A DNA stretch of 64,000 nucleotides, from NCBI GenBank assembly GCA_022452285.1, contig JAKUNG010000001.1:124001-188000 (forward strand), written 5' to 3'. How positions within the stretch are numbered: the first letter of the stretch is position 1; each line of letters starts with the position of its first letter. The stretch is from Terriglobia bacterium (lineage in GTDB: Bacteria > Acidobacteriota > Terriglobia > Versatilivoradales > Versatilivoraceae). Positions 47,714-59,160 of the stretch are shown here, in pieces. The position numbers were made by a program, and so were the translations under genes. Under the pieces are notes generated by a model. The model was not told the DNA's origin. It saw only the letters and a list, made by a program, of their open reading frames with translations, and ran no database searches.

Positions 47714-50341
47714 TCATGATCCTACATCTATACGCAGCCGTTCTATAATCTGTGTCATCTTTTCACCCTGGGTTATTTTTTTTTGGTTATGATTCTGAAC
47801 ATAGAAAACAGCAAAGGTATATTCTTGTTCTGTATTCAATTTAGCTGAAACAATGTTAAGTCCCAAATCTGCTAGTATTAACGCTATCCTATAAGTTAAG
47901 TCGATTTGATTTTTTGACTCAACTTCAACAACAGTGTTGTCTTCAGATACATTATTGTCAATTCGAACTCGGGGAGTCATGTTCAACTTAGAAAAGTTTT
48001 GATCTTCTATCAAATCAGAGTTGCTGTTCTTAACCAAATTTTGAACATTAACTCTCCCAAGAATTGCATTGATCAAAGTTTTTTCAATATACCTATAGTC
48101 TGATTCTTGAATTAAACCTTCTCCCTCGGTAAGATCAATCTGAAAGGTGTCAATGACAATTCCATCTCTCCTAGTATTAAGTTGAGCACTTATTAGCTTA
48201 GCCCCCACTGAGGCTAAGGTTCCAGAAATTTTAGAGAATAGACCCTGAGTATCACGACCAACAAGATTTAATTCTAGATAGCCACCATCGACATTGGGAT
48301 TCCATTCAGTAACTAGAGGAAAATCTTTTAACTTATCATACATTTGAATATGAGAAATAATTCGATTTACCGGTGTATATAGAGCATACTTAGCCGGCAG
48401 GAAAGAAAAATGTTTGAGAACAGAATCAATCTCTATGGCCCTATCCATTTTTTCTAATACTCTCCGTTGAATCTCTAAAACTTCAGTATCCCTAGATCCG
48501 CTTACCTTCTGCCTACCTAACATAATTCGATCCATCACTCGAAAATATAAGGACCTAAGAAGAAAATGACTTCTCTCTGACCAAGAACTCTTGCTAAGCG
48601 TACTTAAATTAGCAACGGTATGTAGCAACAACATATTAAGGTTGTCAGTAGTTTCAAGAGTTGTATAAATTTTTTCAATTATCTGAGGGTCATCAAAATC
48701 CCGATGCTGTGATACATGGGAAAGTAATGACTGTTCTCTCACTAACATCAATACTTTCTCACTATCTTCTGACCCAAAGTTCATACGTTGCAAAACATTA
48801 GCAGCAGCTTGGGTGCTGCTATGAATGGAGTCATCTGATAAAGCTACACCACTTTTATGGAGCAACAGACTTATGTAGAGGAGTGAAGGATCAATAACAT
48901 TTTGGAGTATGCCTTTATATTCTTCTAATTTAGGACTCGTGGAAAAGAATATACGATCTAAGAACTCAATTGATCGGATAGTGTGTTCATCAATTGTGTA
49001 CAAGTATCCGTGATTGAGTATTGGGAAACAATCTATTCTTCCATATTCAGGAAGGTATCGTGACAAAAAATCTAAATCTCTCATCTCACGAAGTGCACTG
49101 CCAACATAACCTGGATTACTTAAAATAATTTTAAAATTGTCATGCATGGAAGACTCGTTCCACTGAGTAACCTTCCAATGCCCCAAGTTATTTTTTATAA
49201 GTGGTTTAAGCTGATTGAGGATCATTTCGAGGTTAAACTGACCAAATTTGAAGAGTTCCATACATTGCTTTGGTGTTTTATCTTTCTCCAGAAAATCTTT
49301 CTGAAAATTCAACCTAACACCTTGTCTTACTAAAGGTTGGAGATCTAAGTTCAAAGCAACATTATTACGATGAAGGTAACTAACAAGAATAGTAAGGATG
49401 TGTTTCTTTTTTCTTATAATATCTCTTAACATTAGCTCATAATTCGACCGATAACGAGATTTTCGATATCCCAAAAATTGAGCTATTTTTTGACCATTTT
49501 CACTAAAAGACTCTAATCTAGATTTTTCCTTAGTCAACTGACAATAAGTTTTAATCCTCAAGAAAAATTTTCGGGTATCCTGAATTTTTTCCCAATCCCG
49601 GGATGAAATCCCTGTTTTTTTTAGAATGCTAAGTAGGTCTTGGCTGCCTGCAAATAACTGCATACTTTTAATTAAAGCTCGGCAATACCAAAGCCCTCCT
49701 ACTCCTAAGTCCAAGGTAGCATCCAATGAATAGACATCTTTTTCTGGGTCTACCAATTGGTCCCTACAGTAGTTGTCAAACTCAAGGAAGTAAACTGATC
49801 GATTCCTAGTTAATGCTGAATATAATCGTTTCTTAAAATCATGTTCAATCGACTTTTCTCCACTAATCCATCTTGCCGAAAGAAGAGACATACAAACACG
49901 CGTATCTTTTTGACACTGCAGAATGCATTCCTTGACAGTAAAATGGCTAATCTGGAGATTGATTCCCACATCTAAAATTTTAGAACGGATGGCTTCTAAA
50001 AAACTGTTCTGCCCACCACCCCAAGCAACCTGGGTTAGTAAAACCAAATGAACTGGCGATGATGGAGCTAATTCCAAACTACCTAACTCATCAACGGCCA
50101 GCCAACAAGCCTTTTTCCGCTTGCCAACAACTCTGTGTTCTTCAGATACTTCAATAGTTAGGAAGGGTTGGAGAATTTTTTCTACAAGAGCACAGTATTC
50201 TTCTATTACTTTCAAAACTGGAAATCCACTGAGGAAGCGCCAACGTAAACGGGCCAGTTCTCTTCGGTAGAATTGACCCTCGGTGTGCACTTCTTCTTTT
50301 AAATAGGATTGGGTGTAGTTACTAGCTTTAATAGTATTCAT
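47714..50341 (-). CDS. Degenerate GlnD-like protein with two ACT domains
   Basis: An 875-residue protein collinear with GlnD, the PII uridylyltransferase and uridylyl-removing enzyme. Family features are present: the segment REMRDLDFLSRYLPEYGRI (418-436), TIDEHTIRSIEFL near 450 and two C-terminal ACT domains (about 700-760 and 800-860). The catalytic features are not. The nucleotidyltransferase motif, normally GxGRxELxPxSDxD, reads GSLELAPSSPVH (87-98), so the aspartates are P96 and H98. The HD motif, normally HDxxKG, reads LLHKSGVA, so the aspartate is K496. It should be unable to transfer or remove UMP by the known mechanism. No frameshift or stop interrupts it, so it is retained, perhaps as a sensor. 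Confidence 0.85.
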   Translation of the reverse strand: MNTIKASNYTQSYLKEEVHTEGQFYRRELARLRWRFLSGFPVLKVIEEYCALVEKILQPFLTIEVSEEHRVVGKRKKACWLAVDELGSLELAPSSPVHLVLLTQVAWGGGQNSFLEAIRSKILDVGINLQISHFTVKECILQCQKDTRVCMSLLSARWISGEKSIEHDFKKRLYSALTRNRSVYFLEFDNYCRDQLVDPEKDVYSLDATLDLGVGGLWYCRALIKSMQLFAGSQDLLSILKKTGISSRDWEKIQDTRKFFLRIKTYCQLTKEKSRLESFSENGQKIAQFLGYRKSRYRSNYELMLRDIIRKKKHILTILVSYLHRNNVALNLDLQPLVRQGVRLNFQKDFLEKDKTPKQCMELFKFGQFNLEMILNQLKPLIKNNLGHWKVTQWNESSMHDNFKIILSNPGYVGSALREMRDLDFLSRYLPEYGRIDCFPILNHGYLYTIDEHTIRSIEFLDRIFFSTSPKLEEYKGILQNVIDPSLLYISLLLHKSGVALSDDSIHSSTQAAANVLQRMNFGSEDSEKVLMLVREQSLLSHVSQHRDFDDPQIIEKIYTTLETTDNLNMLLLHTVANLSTLSKSSWSERSHFLLRSLYFRVMDRIMLGRQKVSGSRDTEVLEIQRRVLEKMDRAIEIDSVLKHFSFLPAKYALYTPVNRIISHIQMYDKLKDFPLVTEWNPNVDGGYLELNLVGRDTQGLFSKISGTLASVGAKLISAQLNTRRDGIVIDTFQIDLTEGEGLIQESDYRYIEKTLINAILGRVNVQNLVKNSNSDLIEDQNFSKLNMTPRVRIDNNVSEDNTVVEVESKNQIDLTYRIALILADLGLNIVSAKLNTEQEYTFAVFYVQNHNQKKITQGEKMTQIIERLRIDVGS

Positions 50342-50464
50342 TGATACCCAAAATTCTCTGGATATAATTGGCTTATTATCTAGACTAGATTTGAATCCTA
50401 TGTCCTCTTACATTAATTTGATTAAAGGCATAAAATTCTAGGACCATTAATAGATTAGACCATT

Positions 50465-50493
50465 TTGACCTCTGCAAAATCATTCTGTATAAT
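50465..50493 (+). promoter_or_regulatory. Promoter of aroA
   Basis: TTGACC (50465-50470), 17-base spacer, TATAAT (50488-50493). Transcription would begin near 50500, about 53 bases before the ATG at 50553. Confidence 0.65.
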
Positions 50494-50552
50494 TTACGAG
50501 AAGTCTATCTAATCCACCTTTCAGCAGTTAGAACATTTCGTTTTCCTCTAAA

Positions 50553-51839
50553 ATGAGAGTCATTGTCAAACCATCTAGAAAAATTTCTGGCATAGTAGAA
50601 GTCCCTGGTGACAAATCAATTTCCCATCGACTTGCCATGTTAGGAGCAATTGCAACTGGTCAAACTATTATACGTCGTTTTTCAACTAGTAGCGACTGTT
50701 TGAGCACTGTAAGTTGTTTGCGTCAACTAGGCATCCAGATTGAGTTCTCTGGGTCTGACTCTCTAACTATTCTTGGGCAAGGATTAAGAGGATTAAAATC
50801 TGTTAACCAACCTCTTGATGCAGGTAATTCAGGTACTACTATGCGTCTTTTGTCTGGGATACTTGGTGGTCAAAATTTTTCGACTACTTTAACTGGGGAT
50901 AATTCTTTGAACAAACGTCCTATGAACCGAATAATTGAACCACTTTCTCAAATGGGCGTTCTAATTCAACCTAACAAAAACTTTACTGCTCCATTGAAAA
51001 TTGAGGGAGGAACCCTCCAACCTATAGATTATTTAATTCCAGTAGCTAGTGCTCAAGTAAAGTCTTCAATCCTACTTGCTGGTTTATATGCTCAAGGAAT
51101 GACTCAAGTCCAAGAAATAATGAGTACTCGAAATCACACCGAAATAGCCCTTCAACAGTTTGGTGTAAAACTTGAATTTTCAGGTAAAACCATTAAAATT
51201 TTAGGAGGTCAACAACCTAAGGGTTTAGAAATAAGTGTTCCTAGAGATATTTCATCTGCTGCCTTTTTTGTGGCTGCTACCCTGTTACTGCCTAACTCTG
51301 AAATTCTTATAGAACAAGTCAGCTTGAATCCTGGACGGCGAGCCATTCTAGATGTCTTAATTGAAATGGGTGCTTCTATTGAAATTCTTCAACAAAAGGA
51401 ACTATTCGGAGAACTCATTGGAGATTTGAGAGTTCATTCTTCAACCCTCAAAGGAGGTAGTTTAACTGGAAGCCTTATCCCAAAAATTATTGATGAAGTT
51501 CCAATTCTAGCTATTTTAGCTACACAGACTCACAAAGGGATAACTATTCGTGATGCTGGTGAACTGAGAGTTAAAGAAAGTGACAGAATACAAACATTAG
51601 TTCAAAATTTGAGAATCATGGGAGCCAAAATTGAAGAATACTCAGACGGAATGTTCATCCCAGGCCAACAAATATTAAAAGGAGGTACAGTACACTCCCA
51701 TGGAGATCATCGAATATCAATGGCCTTTGCCATAGCAGGTCTTATCGCCTTAGGACCGACCTACATCAAGAATGGTGATTGTACTGAAGTATCATTTCCT
51801 GGATTTTTTAGCCTTTTGGAAAAATTATGTACTAGTTAA
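50553..51839 (+). CDS. aroA: 3-phosphoshikimate 1-carboxyvinyltransferase (EPSP synthase)
   Basis: Joins shikimate-3-phosphate and phosphoenolpyruvate in the aromatic amino-acid pathway. The 428-residue protein has both domains with PGDKSISHR at 18-26, DAGNSGTTMRLLSG in the PEP site and NKRPMNRIIEPL. The GNSGTT wording (rather than GNAGTA) places it in the Bacillus-like class II enzymes. The start ATG is preceded by a clear promoter and short leader. It stands alone, convergent with the acyltransferase gene. Confidence 0.96.
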   Translation: MRVIVKPSRKISGIVEVPGDKSISHRLAMLGAIATGQTIIRRFSTSSDCLSTVSCLRQLGIQIEFSGSDSLTILGQGLRGLKSVNQPLDAGNSGTTMRLLSGILGGQNFSTTLTGDNSLNKRPMNRIIEPLSQMGVLIQPNKNFTAPLKIEGGTLQPIDYLIPVASAQVKSSILLAGLYAQGMTQVQEIMSTRNHTEIALQQFGVKLEFSGKTIKILGGQQPKGLEISVPRDISSAAFFVAATLLLPNSEILIEQVSLNPGRRAILDVLIEMGASIEILQQKELFGELIGDLRVHSSTLKGGSLTGSLIPKIIDEVPILAILATQTHKGITIRDAGELRVKESDRIQTLVQNLRIMGAKIEEYSDGMFIPGQQILKGGTVHSHGDHRISMAFAIAGLIALGPTYIKNGDCTEVSFPGFFSLLEKLCTS

Positions 51840-51983
51840 GCTCTTAAAGTCAGAAAAGAAGATCTTATTATACTACTTGTTGTTGCCTAGTACTTTATCA
51901 CAAAAAAATATCTCATTTATTCTTAATATTCCCCTCAATAATCCTCTTGTTCTATGGATTCTTTACCTGGATTAGTAGAACGT

Positions 51984-52724
51984 TTAAGATAGTTTTTTCC
52001 AATGATTTTCAGCACTTTGTTGCAGTTTATCTAGAATCGATTGCATTTCTTGATATTTTTGTTTGATCTCACTTCTGTCAGCCTTCTTCGAAACATAAAT
52101 AGGAGGTGCTTTTAAAATCAAAGCCCGGGAAAATGGCAGGGGTAATTGCGTTCTATCCCAATTTTTTAATTCAAATTTTCTCTGTAGAGAAACATGGAAG
52201 CAAAAAATACCAGCTCCTGTCCTCCTTGCTAATAATACAGGACCTATTTTAGCTACAAAGCGAGGTCCTCTGGGACCATCTACCGTAAAAGCAACATCTT
52301 TGCCAGACTTTAAAGATTGAGCCATCTTAGCAAGAGCTTTCATTCCACCGCGCGAACTCGATCCTCGCGCTGTGTCATAACCGAACAACTTAATTGCTCG
52401 AGCTATAAACTCTCCATCTATATTCTGACTAGTCATCACCATAATGTCTCTATTTCTCCAATACCAAGTAGCAGAAAATATTCCACCATGCCAAAAAGTA
52501 AAAATCGCCCGTCTTCCTGAACGATAAATTGCATCCAACTGTTCATCACCTTGACTTTCCCAGCGAAGAGTTAGACCAACAACTTTAATAATCCAAGCTG
52601 CAACAAAAGATAAAAGTGCAATCCATACTTGCTGCCAGACTGAAATTGACCTAGGCTTGCCCCAGAAGGTAAGCCCTTTTTTCAACTCTTCACTACTCTT
52701 GTTAGAAATAAAATTATGCTTCAC
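51984..52724 (-). CDS. Lysophospholipid acyltransferase-like protein (DUF374)
   Basis: A 246-residue protein of the DUF374 group of lysophospholipid or lipid A acyltransferases. It has an N-terminal membrane helix (VWIALLSFVAAWIIKVVGL), the acyltransferase-type TFWHGGIF, the DUF374 signature ARGSSSRGGMKAL and FTVDGPRGPR. The usual HxxxxD of the superfamily is not obvious apart from the WHGGIF histidine. Start is a GTG at 52722-52724 with TTGGAG upstream. It may add acyl chains to lipid A, consistent with kdsB and an outer membrane. Confidence 0.87.
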   Translation of the reverse strand: MKHNFISNKSSEELKKGLTFWGKPRSISVWQQVWIALLSFVAAWIIKVVGLTLRWESQGDEQLDAIYRSGRRAIFTFWHGGIFSATWYWRNRDIMVMTSQNIDGEFIARAIKLFGYDTARGSSSRGGMKALAKMAQSLKSGKDVAFTVDGPRGPRFVAKIGPVLLARRTGAGIFCFHVSLQRKFELKNWDRTQLPLPFSRALILKAPPIYVSKKADRSEIKQKYQEMQSILDKLQQSAENHWKKLS

Positions 52725-52792
52725 CTAATGCTCCAAATACCACTTTGTTAATCCTGACCAACAAATTACATAAGATGAAAACTGAGTTCATC

Positions 52793-53779
52793 TCATTTTT
52801 TCATTTCTCCAGCTATTGCGGTAAGAATGGGTAGTATCTTAAATAAATCACCTACGATCCCATAATCTGCTACCTGAAAGATAGGTGCATGAGGATCCTT
52901 ATTAATTGCAACAATACATTCAGAGTTCGACATGCCTACGAGATGTTGAATAGCTCCTGATATTCCACAAGCAATATAAAGTTTAGGGCTAACTACCTGG
53001 CCAGAACTGCCAATCTGATGCTCTTTGGAAAGCCAATCACTATCGGTTACAGGACGAGATGCACCAACACCTGCACCTAAAACCTTGGCCAGATCAAGAA
53101 TGAGTTGAAAATTTTCTTTACTTCCTAACCCTCGCCCACCAGCTACAATAATTTCAGCTTTTGTTAGGTCAATTTTCTCATGAACATTCTTAATTACTTC
53201 AATGAGTTTTCGTTTTAATGGTAAATTTGGCAGGACAAGTTTATGATGATAGACCCTAGGACTTACTTGAACATTATAATCACTAGTTCCAAATATGCCC
53301 TGTTGAATAGATACGAAATAAGGGGAACTTCCCTTGATTTCTACTCGAAGATTAAGCTTTCCATTAAATACTTGTCTAACCCATCCTAATTGGCCATTCT
53401 GAATTCGATAATTCAGACAGTTAGAAATAAAGGCCCATTTCAACATACCTGCCAACTTAGGAACAAAATCAATCGTCTGGTAACTATGTCCTACTAAAAC
53501 CAAATAAGGGTTCTCGCTTAACAAAAAAGAATATAAAATTTCGCAATAGGTTTCTGGGGTATAGTATTCATTTTTCTGAGCAGTTAAAACTATCACCCTG
53601 AACCCAGTTCTACTTGAGACCTCTTGGGCCACTTCATCCAACTCTCTTCCAATAACAACTAGGACAACCTCTTTATCCAGCACTTTTGAAAGTTCTTTTC
53701 CTAGAGAAAGACTCTCTAAAGAAACATCGTTAAGTTGACCTTTGGAATGTTCACCTAAAACAATGATTTGATCTGACAT
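52793..53779 (-). CDS. etfA: Electron transfer flavoprotein alpha subunit
   Basis: About 328 residues. The FAD-binding C-terminal domain shows GGRGLGSKENFQLI, GASRPVTDSDW, HQIGSSGQVVSPKLYIACGISGAIQHLVGM and INKDPHAPIF, all typical. With etfB it accepts electrons from acyl-CoA dehydrogenases and other flavoenzymes and passes them to the quinone pool. The ATG at 53777-53779 is preferred over a TTG three codons upstream. It follows etfB by 69 bases on the same strand. Confidence 0.95.
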   Translation of the reverse strand: MSDQIIVLGEHSKGQLNDVSLESLSLGKELSKVLDKEVVLVVIGRELDEVAQEVSSRTGFRVIVLTAQKNEYYTPETYCEILYSFLLSENPYLVLVGHSYQTIDFVPKLAGMLKWAFISNCLNYRIQNGQLGWVRQVFNGKLNLRVEIKGSSPYFVSIQQGIFGTSDYNVQVSPRVYHHKLVLPNLPLKRKLIEVIKNVHEKIDLTKAEIIVAGGRGLGSKENFQLILDLAKVLGAGVGASRPVTDSDWLSKEHQIGSSGQVVSPKLYIACGISGAIQHLVGMSNSECIVAINKDPHAPIFQVADYGIVGDLFKILPILTAIAGEMKK

Positions 53780-53848
53780 AGTCGACAACTTCTATCACTT
53801 GTGTAAATGGTTCTCAAAATAAATTCATCTAACAAAATGTGAAATAAA

Positions 53849-54643
53849 TTAGAGAACCTTGGCCTCTTTCTGCAATCTGTCTATTAGAGACTTAGCTGCA
53901 ACTTCTGCCTTTCCCTCTATCATGACAGTTTGCCGCTTTTTCTGAGGAACTAATAGTTCTTGAGGTTTAACCTTGGAAGATTCCACTCCTATCATTCCAG
54001 ATTCTAAATCTAAATCATCTGTAGAAATAATTTTGTACAGCTTGTTTTTTGCTTGTAGGATTCCTTTCAAGGTGACATAACGAATTTGATTAATTCCCGA
54101 TTGAATTGTCAAAACTACTGGAAGCTGAAGTTCAATTCTCTCGAACTCGTTGCCCCCTAGCTCTCGCTTTACTTGAAGGCGACTACACCCATCAACTACA
54201 TCAACTGACGTTACAATCGTGGCATGAGACCATCCAAGAAGTTGGGCAATCATGGTGCCAGTTTGCCCATGACCCATATCTTCGGACTGTACTCCCGTTA
54301 AGATTAAATCAAACTCTATCTGGGGAATAGCTGCCACAATGGTCTGTGCCGTGACCCATGCATCTCTACCATCAAAGTTTTCATCCTTCACATGAAGAGC
54401 ACTGTCGGCTCCCATAGCCAATGCATTTCGAAGCACCTTTTCCACTCTTTCTGGACCTAGAGAAAGAGCCACTACTTTACCTCCAACCCTTTCTTTTAAA
54501 CGCAGTCCTTCTTCTAAGGCATAAAGATCGCTCTCATTGGTTTCGAAAGCTAAATTATCATCTGAAACTCCTATGCCAGAACTGTCAATCTTATAATGAG
54601 AGTCCTTTTCTGGAACTTGTTTTAAGCATATAAGAATGTTCAT
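53849..54643 (-). CDS. etfB: Electron transfer flavoprotein beta subunit
   Basis: A 264-residue AMP-binding subunit. The N-terminus (MNILICLKQVPEKDSHYKID), NESDLYALEEGLRLKE, ALAMGADSALHV and GVQSEDMGHGQTG are standard EtfB segments. The ATG follows AAGAGGTC. Upstream lies a TTGACA/TATTTT promoter (54684-54713). The pair is the EtfAB dimer for beta-oxidation or amino-acid catabolism, in line with the acyl-CoA mutase and Acs. No ETF:quinone oxidoreductase is visible here. Confidence 0.95.
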   Translation of the reverse strand: MNILICLKQVPEKDSHYKIDSSGIGVSDDNLAFETNESDLYALEEGLRLKERVGGKVVALSLGPERVEKVLRNALAMGADSALHVKDENFDGRDAWVTAQTIVAAIPQIEFDLILTGVQSEDMGHGQTGTMIAQLLGWSHATIVTSVDVVDGCSRLQVKRELGGNEFERIELQLPVVLTIQSGINQIRYVTLKGILQAKNKLYKIISTDDLDLESGMIGVESSKVKPQELLVPQKKRQTVMIEGKAEVAAKSLIDRLQKEAKVL

Positions 54644-54683
54644 ATGACCTCTTGTTTACTTTTTTCCATTTTAAGTCAAACAA

Positions 54684-54713
54684 AAAATAATCGATTCTGA
54701 AACAACCTGTCAA
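54684..54713 (-). promoter_or_regulatory. Candidate promoter of etfBA
   Basis: On the minus strand: TTGACA (54708-54713), 18-base spacer, TATTTT (54684-54689; four of six). The start site would be near 54677, about 34 bases before the etfB ATG. Confidence 0.5.
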
Positions 54714-54891
54714 CAAAGACGCTACGAGAAAATTTATCTTTTGAAAGAATTGAAGAACTTTCAAAAAGTTTTCCTACGAGACAATAGAAGCTTTTTGGTA
54801 TTCTGTTGATTAATTTTTTTCGTCTTTAAAACTTTGCAGACTCAGTTTAACCATTCTGAAAACAATTAAGCTAAGTGATGGAGAAATTAAT

Positions 54892-55509
54892 ATGAAATTG
54901 GTAAGGGTTTTTCCCCTGATTATTTTTTATTTTTGCTTAAGTTCCACTTTACAGCCTGATAAGAAAAATTCCTGGACCCCACTCTTTAATGGAAAAGATT
55001 TAAGCGGTTGGGTCGAGTATGGATCTGAAAAATGGGTTGTTAAGAATGGAGAGATTTTAGGAGAAGCATTAACAAAAAAATATGGTTATCTGGGTACAAA
55101 AAAAACATATAGAGATTTTGAATTGAAGGCAAAGTTCAAAGGAGAAGGAAGAGGAAATAGTGGCATTTTTTACCACTCCTCTCTCGAGGGGATCAACATT
55201 AAAGGTGTTCAAGTGGAGGTAGATCCCAATCCAGGGAAACATACTGGTGGTCTTTATGAAAGTGGAGGACGAGGGTGGCTCGTCCAACCTGGGAAAACAG
55301 GACAAGATGCCCTGAAACCTGGCAAGTGGAATGAAATCCGTTTTTCAGTTAAAGGAAACCATGTAACCACTTATTTGAATGGGATTCAAGCAATCGATTT
55401 CCATGATCGAACACCGAAGTATTTTAATGGAATCATTGCCTTACAACTTCATAGCGGTGGTAAGGGAAAAATGCGTTTTAAGGATCTTTATATTCGAAAA
55501 ATCCAATAG
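54892..55509 (+). CDS. Secreted DUF1080 protein (3-keto-disaccharide hydrolase-like fold)
   Basis: A 205-residue protein with a signal peptide (LVRVFPLIIFYFCLSSTL) and a single concanavalin-like jelly-roll domain. The family opening WTPLFNGKDLSGWVEYG and the internal GNSGIFYHS and PGKWNEIRFSVKGN segments are typical of PF06439. Family members are abundant in Planctomycetota and Acidobacteriota, and some are 3-keto-glycoside hydrolases, often next to Gfo/Idh oxidoreductases. Here the closest such oxidoreductase is far away at 16334. Substrate is unknown. Confidence 0.9.
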   Translation: MKLVRVFPLIIFYFCLSSTLQPDKKNSWTPLFNGKDLSGWVEYGSEKWVVKNGEILGEALTKKYGYLGTKKTYRDFELKAKFKGEGRGNSGIFYHSSLEGINIKGVQVEVDPNPGKHTGGLYESGGRGWLVQPGKTGQDALKPGKWNEIRFSVKGNHVTTYLNGIQAIDFHDRTPKYFNGIIALQLHSGGKGKMRFKDLYIRKIQ

Positions 55510-55584
55510 GGTGATCGAGTCCAAAAGGTGCAGTAAAAAACTATACCTCTTGGTAGTTGATAATCTATGAGGTTGATTTAAGGT

Positions 55585-57036
55585 TTAGTATTTCAAATAA
55601 ACAGTCCTAAGTTCCGAGTAGAAGTCTGTCGCAACACTACCTTGTTCTCGATACCCAGTACTCGAAGCCTTAGTTCCTCCAAAGGGTAATTGATACTCAA
55701 CACCAGCTGAAGGCAAATTGACAATAATTAATCCAGCTTCGATTTGATTAATGTAGTCAAAAGTTCTATTTAGTTGATTAGTTACAATCGAAGCAGATAA
55801 ACCAAATTTAACCTGATTGGCCAATGCAATAGCCTGTTCAAAACCCTCGACTGGAAGGACTGCCAAAACTGGTCCAAAGATTTCCTCTTGGGCTATACGC
55901 ATATCAGTCGACACTCCAGAAAAAATCGTTGGTTGTATAAAATAACCTTTGTCCCTGCCCTCGTCCATCAATCGTTGACCTCCACAAATGATGTTAGCTC
56001 CTTCTTTTTGACCTATCTCTATATAATCTAAAACGGTCTTCATTTGGTTTTCATCAACACAAGGTCCTACATCAACTCCTTGTTCTAACCCATTGCCAAC
56101 TTTTAATTTTTTAGTTTTGTCTACTAACAAAGCTACAAAATCATTAAAAATTTCTTTTTCAATTAGAGCCCTACTAGTTGCAGTACACTTTTGTCCAGTT
56201 GAAAAAAAAGCTCCATTAATGACAATGTCTGTGGCTAAATCTAAGTCTGCATCTTTGAGAACGATCGTAGGATTTTTACCTCCCATTTCCAACTGAGTTT
56301 TTACTCCTTTTGAAGCCGTTTTTTGTTGAATACTCTGACCCACTTCACAAGAACCTGTAAATGAAATAGCCTTAATGACTGGATTAGATACGAGTTCATC
56401 TCCGATAACTGAACCTGCTCCCGTCACCATGTTAAGAACACCTTTAGGTAAACCCGCCTGATTTAATGCCTCTATCACTCTAATAGTGCATATTGGAGCT
56501 GCAGAAGCTGGTTTAATTACCACGCTATTCCCAGAGATTAGGGCGGGTGCTATTTTCCAAACCGGTATGGCAATCGGAAAATTCCAGGGTGTTAATAGCG
56601 ATACTACTCCGAGTGGTTTCCGAAAAGTATAACTGAATACCCCTGCCCTTTCTGAAGGAATAGTTTCTCCGCAAAATCTAGCACCCTCTCCTCCAAAATA
56701 ACGAAGAATATTAACAGATCTCCCTACTTCCCCTTTAGCCTCAGCAATTGTCTTGCCTTCCTCGCGAGTCATTTCCGAAGCAATTTGTTCTGTTCTCTGT
56801 TCAAGTAGTTCAGCCGCCTTAATTAAAATAGTGCCTCGTTGTGGAGCTGGTATAGCAGACCAATCAGTTTGTGAACTCTTTGCAGCCTCAATGCCAGCTT
56901 TTACATCTGAAACAGTGGAGACTTGATAACTTGCTATTTCTTCTTCTATATTCGCTGGATTCACACTCTTAAAAGTTTTTCCAGATGAACTATCAACCCA
57001 CTCGCCATTTATAAAGTTCCCAAATATTTCTGACAT
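55585..57036 (-). CDS. Aldehyde dehydrogenase family protein
   Basis: A 483-residue NAD(P)+-dependent dehydrogenase. Motifs: PWNFPIAIPVWKIAPAL, the FTGSCEVGQ cofactor loop, the general-base glutamate in LEMGGKNP, the nucleophile in GQKCTATSR and EEIFGPVLAV near the C-terminus. It resembles the alpha-ketoglutarate-semialdehyde/succinate-semialdehyde branch, though the substrate cannot be fixed. The ATG follows AGGAGG, a strong site. It is divergent from thiC, with about 200 bases between them. Confidence 0.93.
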   Translation of the reverse strand: MSEIFGNFINGEWVDSSSGKTFKSVNPANIEEEIASYQVSTVSDVKAGIEAAKSSQTDWSAIPAPQRGTILIKAAELLEQRTEQIASEMTREEGKTIAEAKGEVGRSVNILRYFGGEGARFCGETIPSERAGVFSYTFRKPLGVVSLLTPWNFPIAIPVWKIAPALISGNSVVIKPASAAPICTIRVIEALNQAGLPKGVLNMVTGAGSVIGDELVSNPVIKAISFTGSCEVGQSIQQKTASKGVKTQLEMGGKNPTIVLKDADLDLATDIVINGAFFSTGQKCTATSRALIEKEIFNDFVALLVDKTKKLKVGNGLEQGVDVGPCVDENQMKTVLDYIEIGQKEGANIICGGQRLMDEGRDKGYFIQPTIFSGVSTDMRIAQEEIFGPVLAVLPVEGFEQAIALANQVKFGLSASIVTNQLNRTFDYINQIEAGLIIVNLPSAGVEYQLPFGGTKASSTGYREQGSVATDFYSELRTVYLKY

Positions 57037-57143
57037 AAATTACCTCCTGTAGAGGATAGATATTAAATAATTTTGAAAACCACTGCAGTTAATCACTCGT
57101 GTGACCTCATCTTAAGTTTTGGGTCAAAGCTTTGTCAATCTTG

Positions 57144-57152
57144 TGGTATGAT
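57144..57152 (+). promoter_or_regulatory. Possible extended -10 promoter for thiC
   Basis: TGG-TATGAT (57144-57152) has the extended -10 TGn dinucleotide; no good -35 is at the usual distance. It would give a leader of about 80 bases. No TPP riboswitch motif is visible in it. Confidence 0.35.
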
Positions 57153-57213
57153 TTTAATAGTCCGCATAAGTTTTTCAACCTTCAATGTCGATTCTAAATA
57201 CTAGAATTAATAA

Positions 57214-59112
<1,899 letters not shown>

Positions 59113-59160
59113 TACATTACGCCTTGTGATCAAATGTAGTTATATTTGGTTAGCTAATGT

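Noticed and set aside
47714-50341. Naming the large minus-strand protein a functional PII uridylyltransferase
   Set aside because: The catalytic aspartates of both activities are absent.
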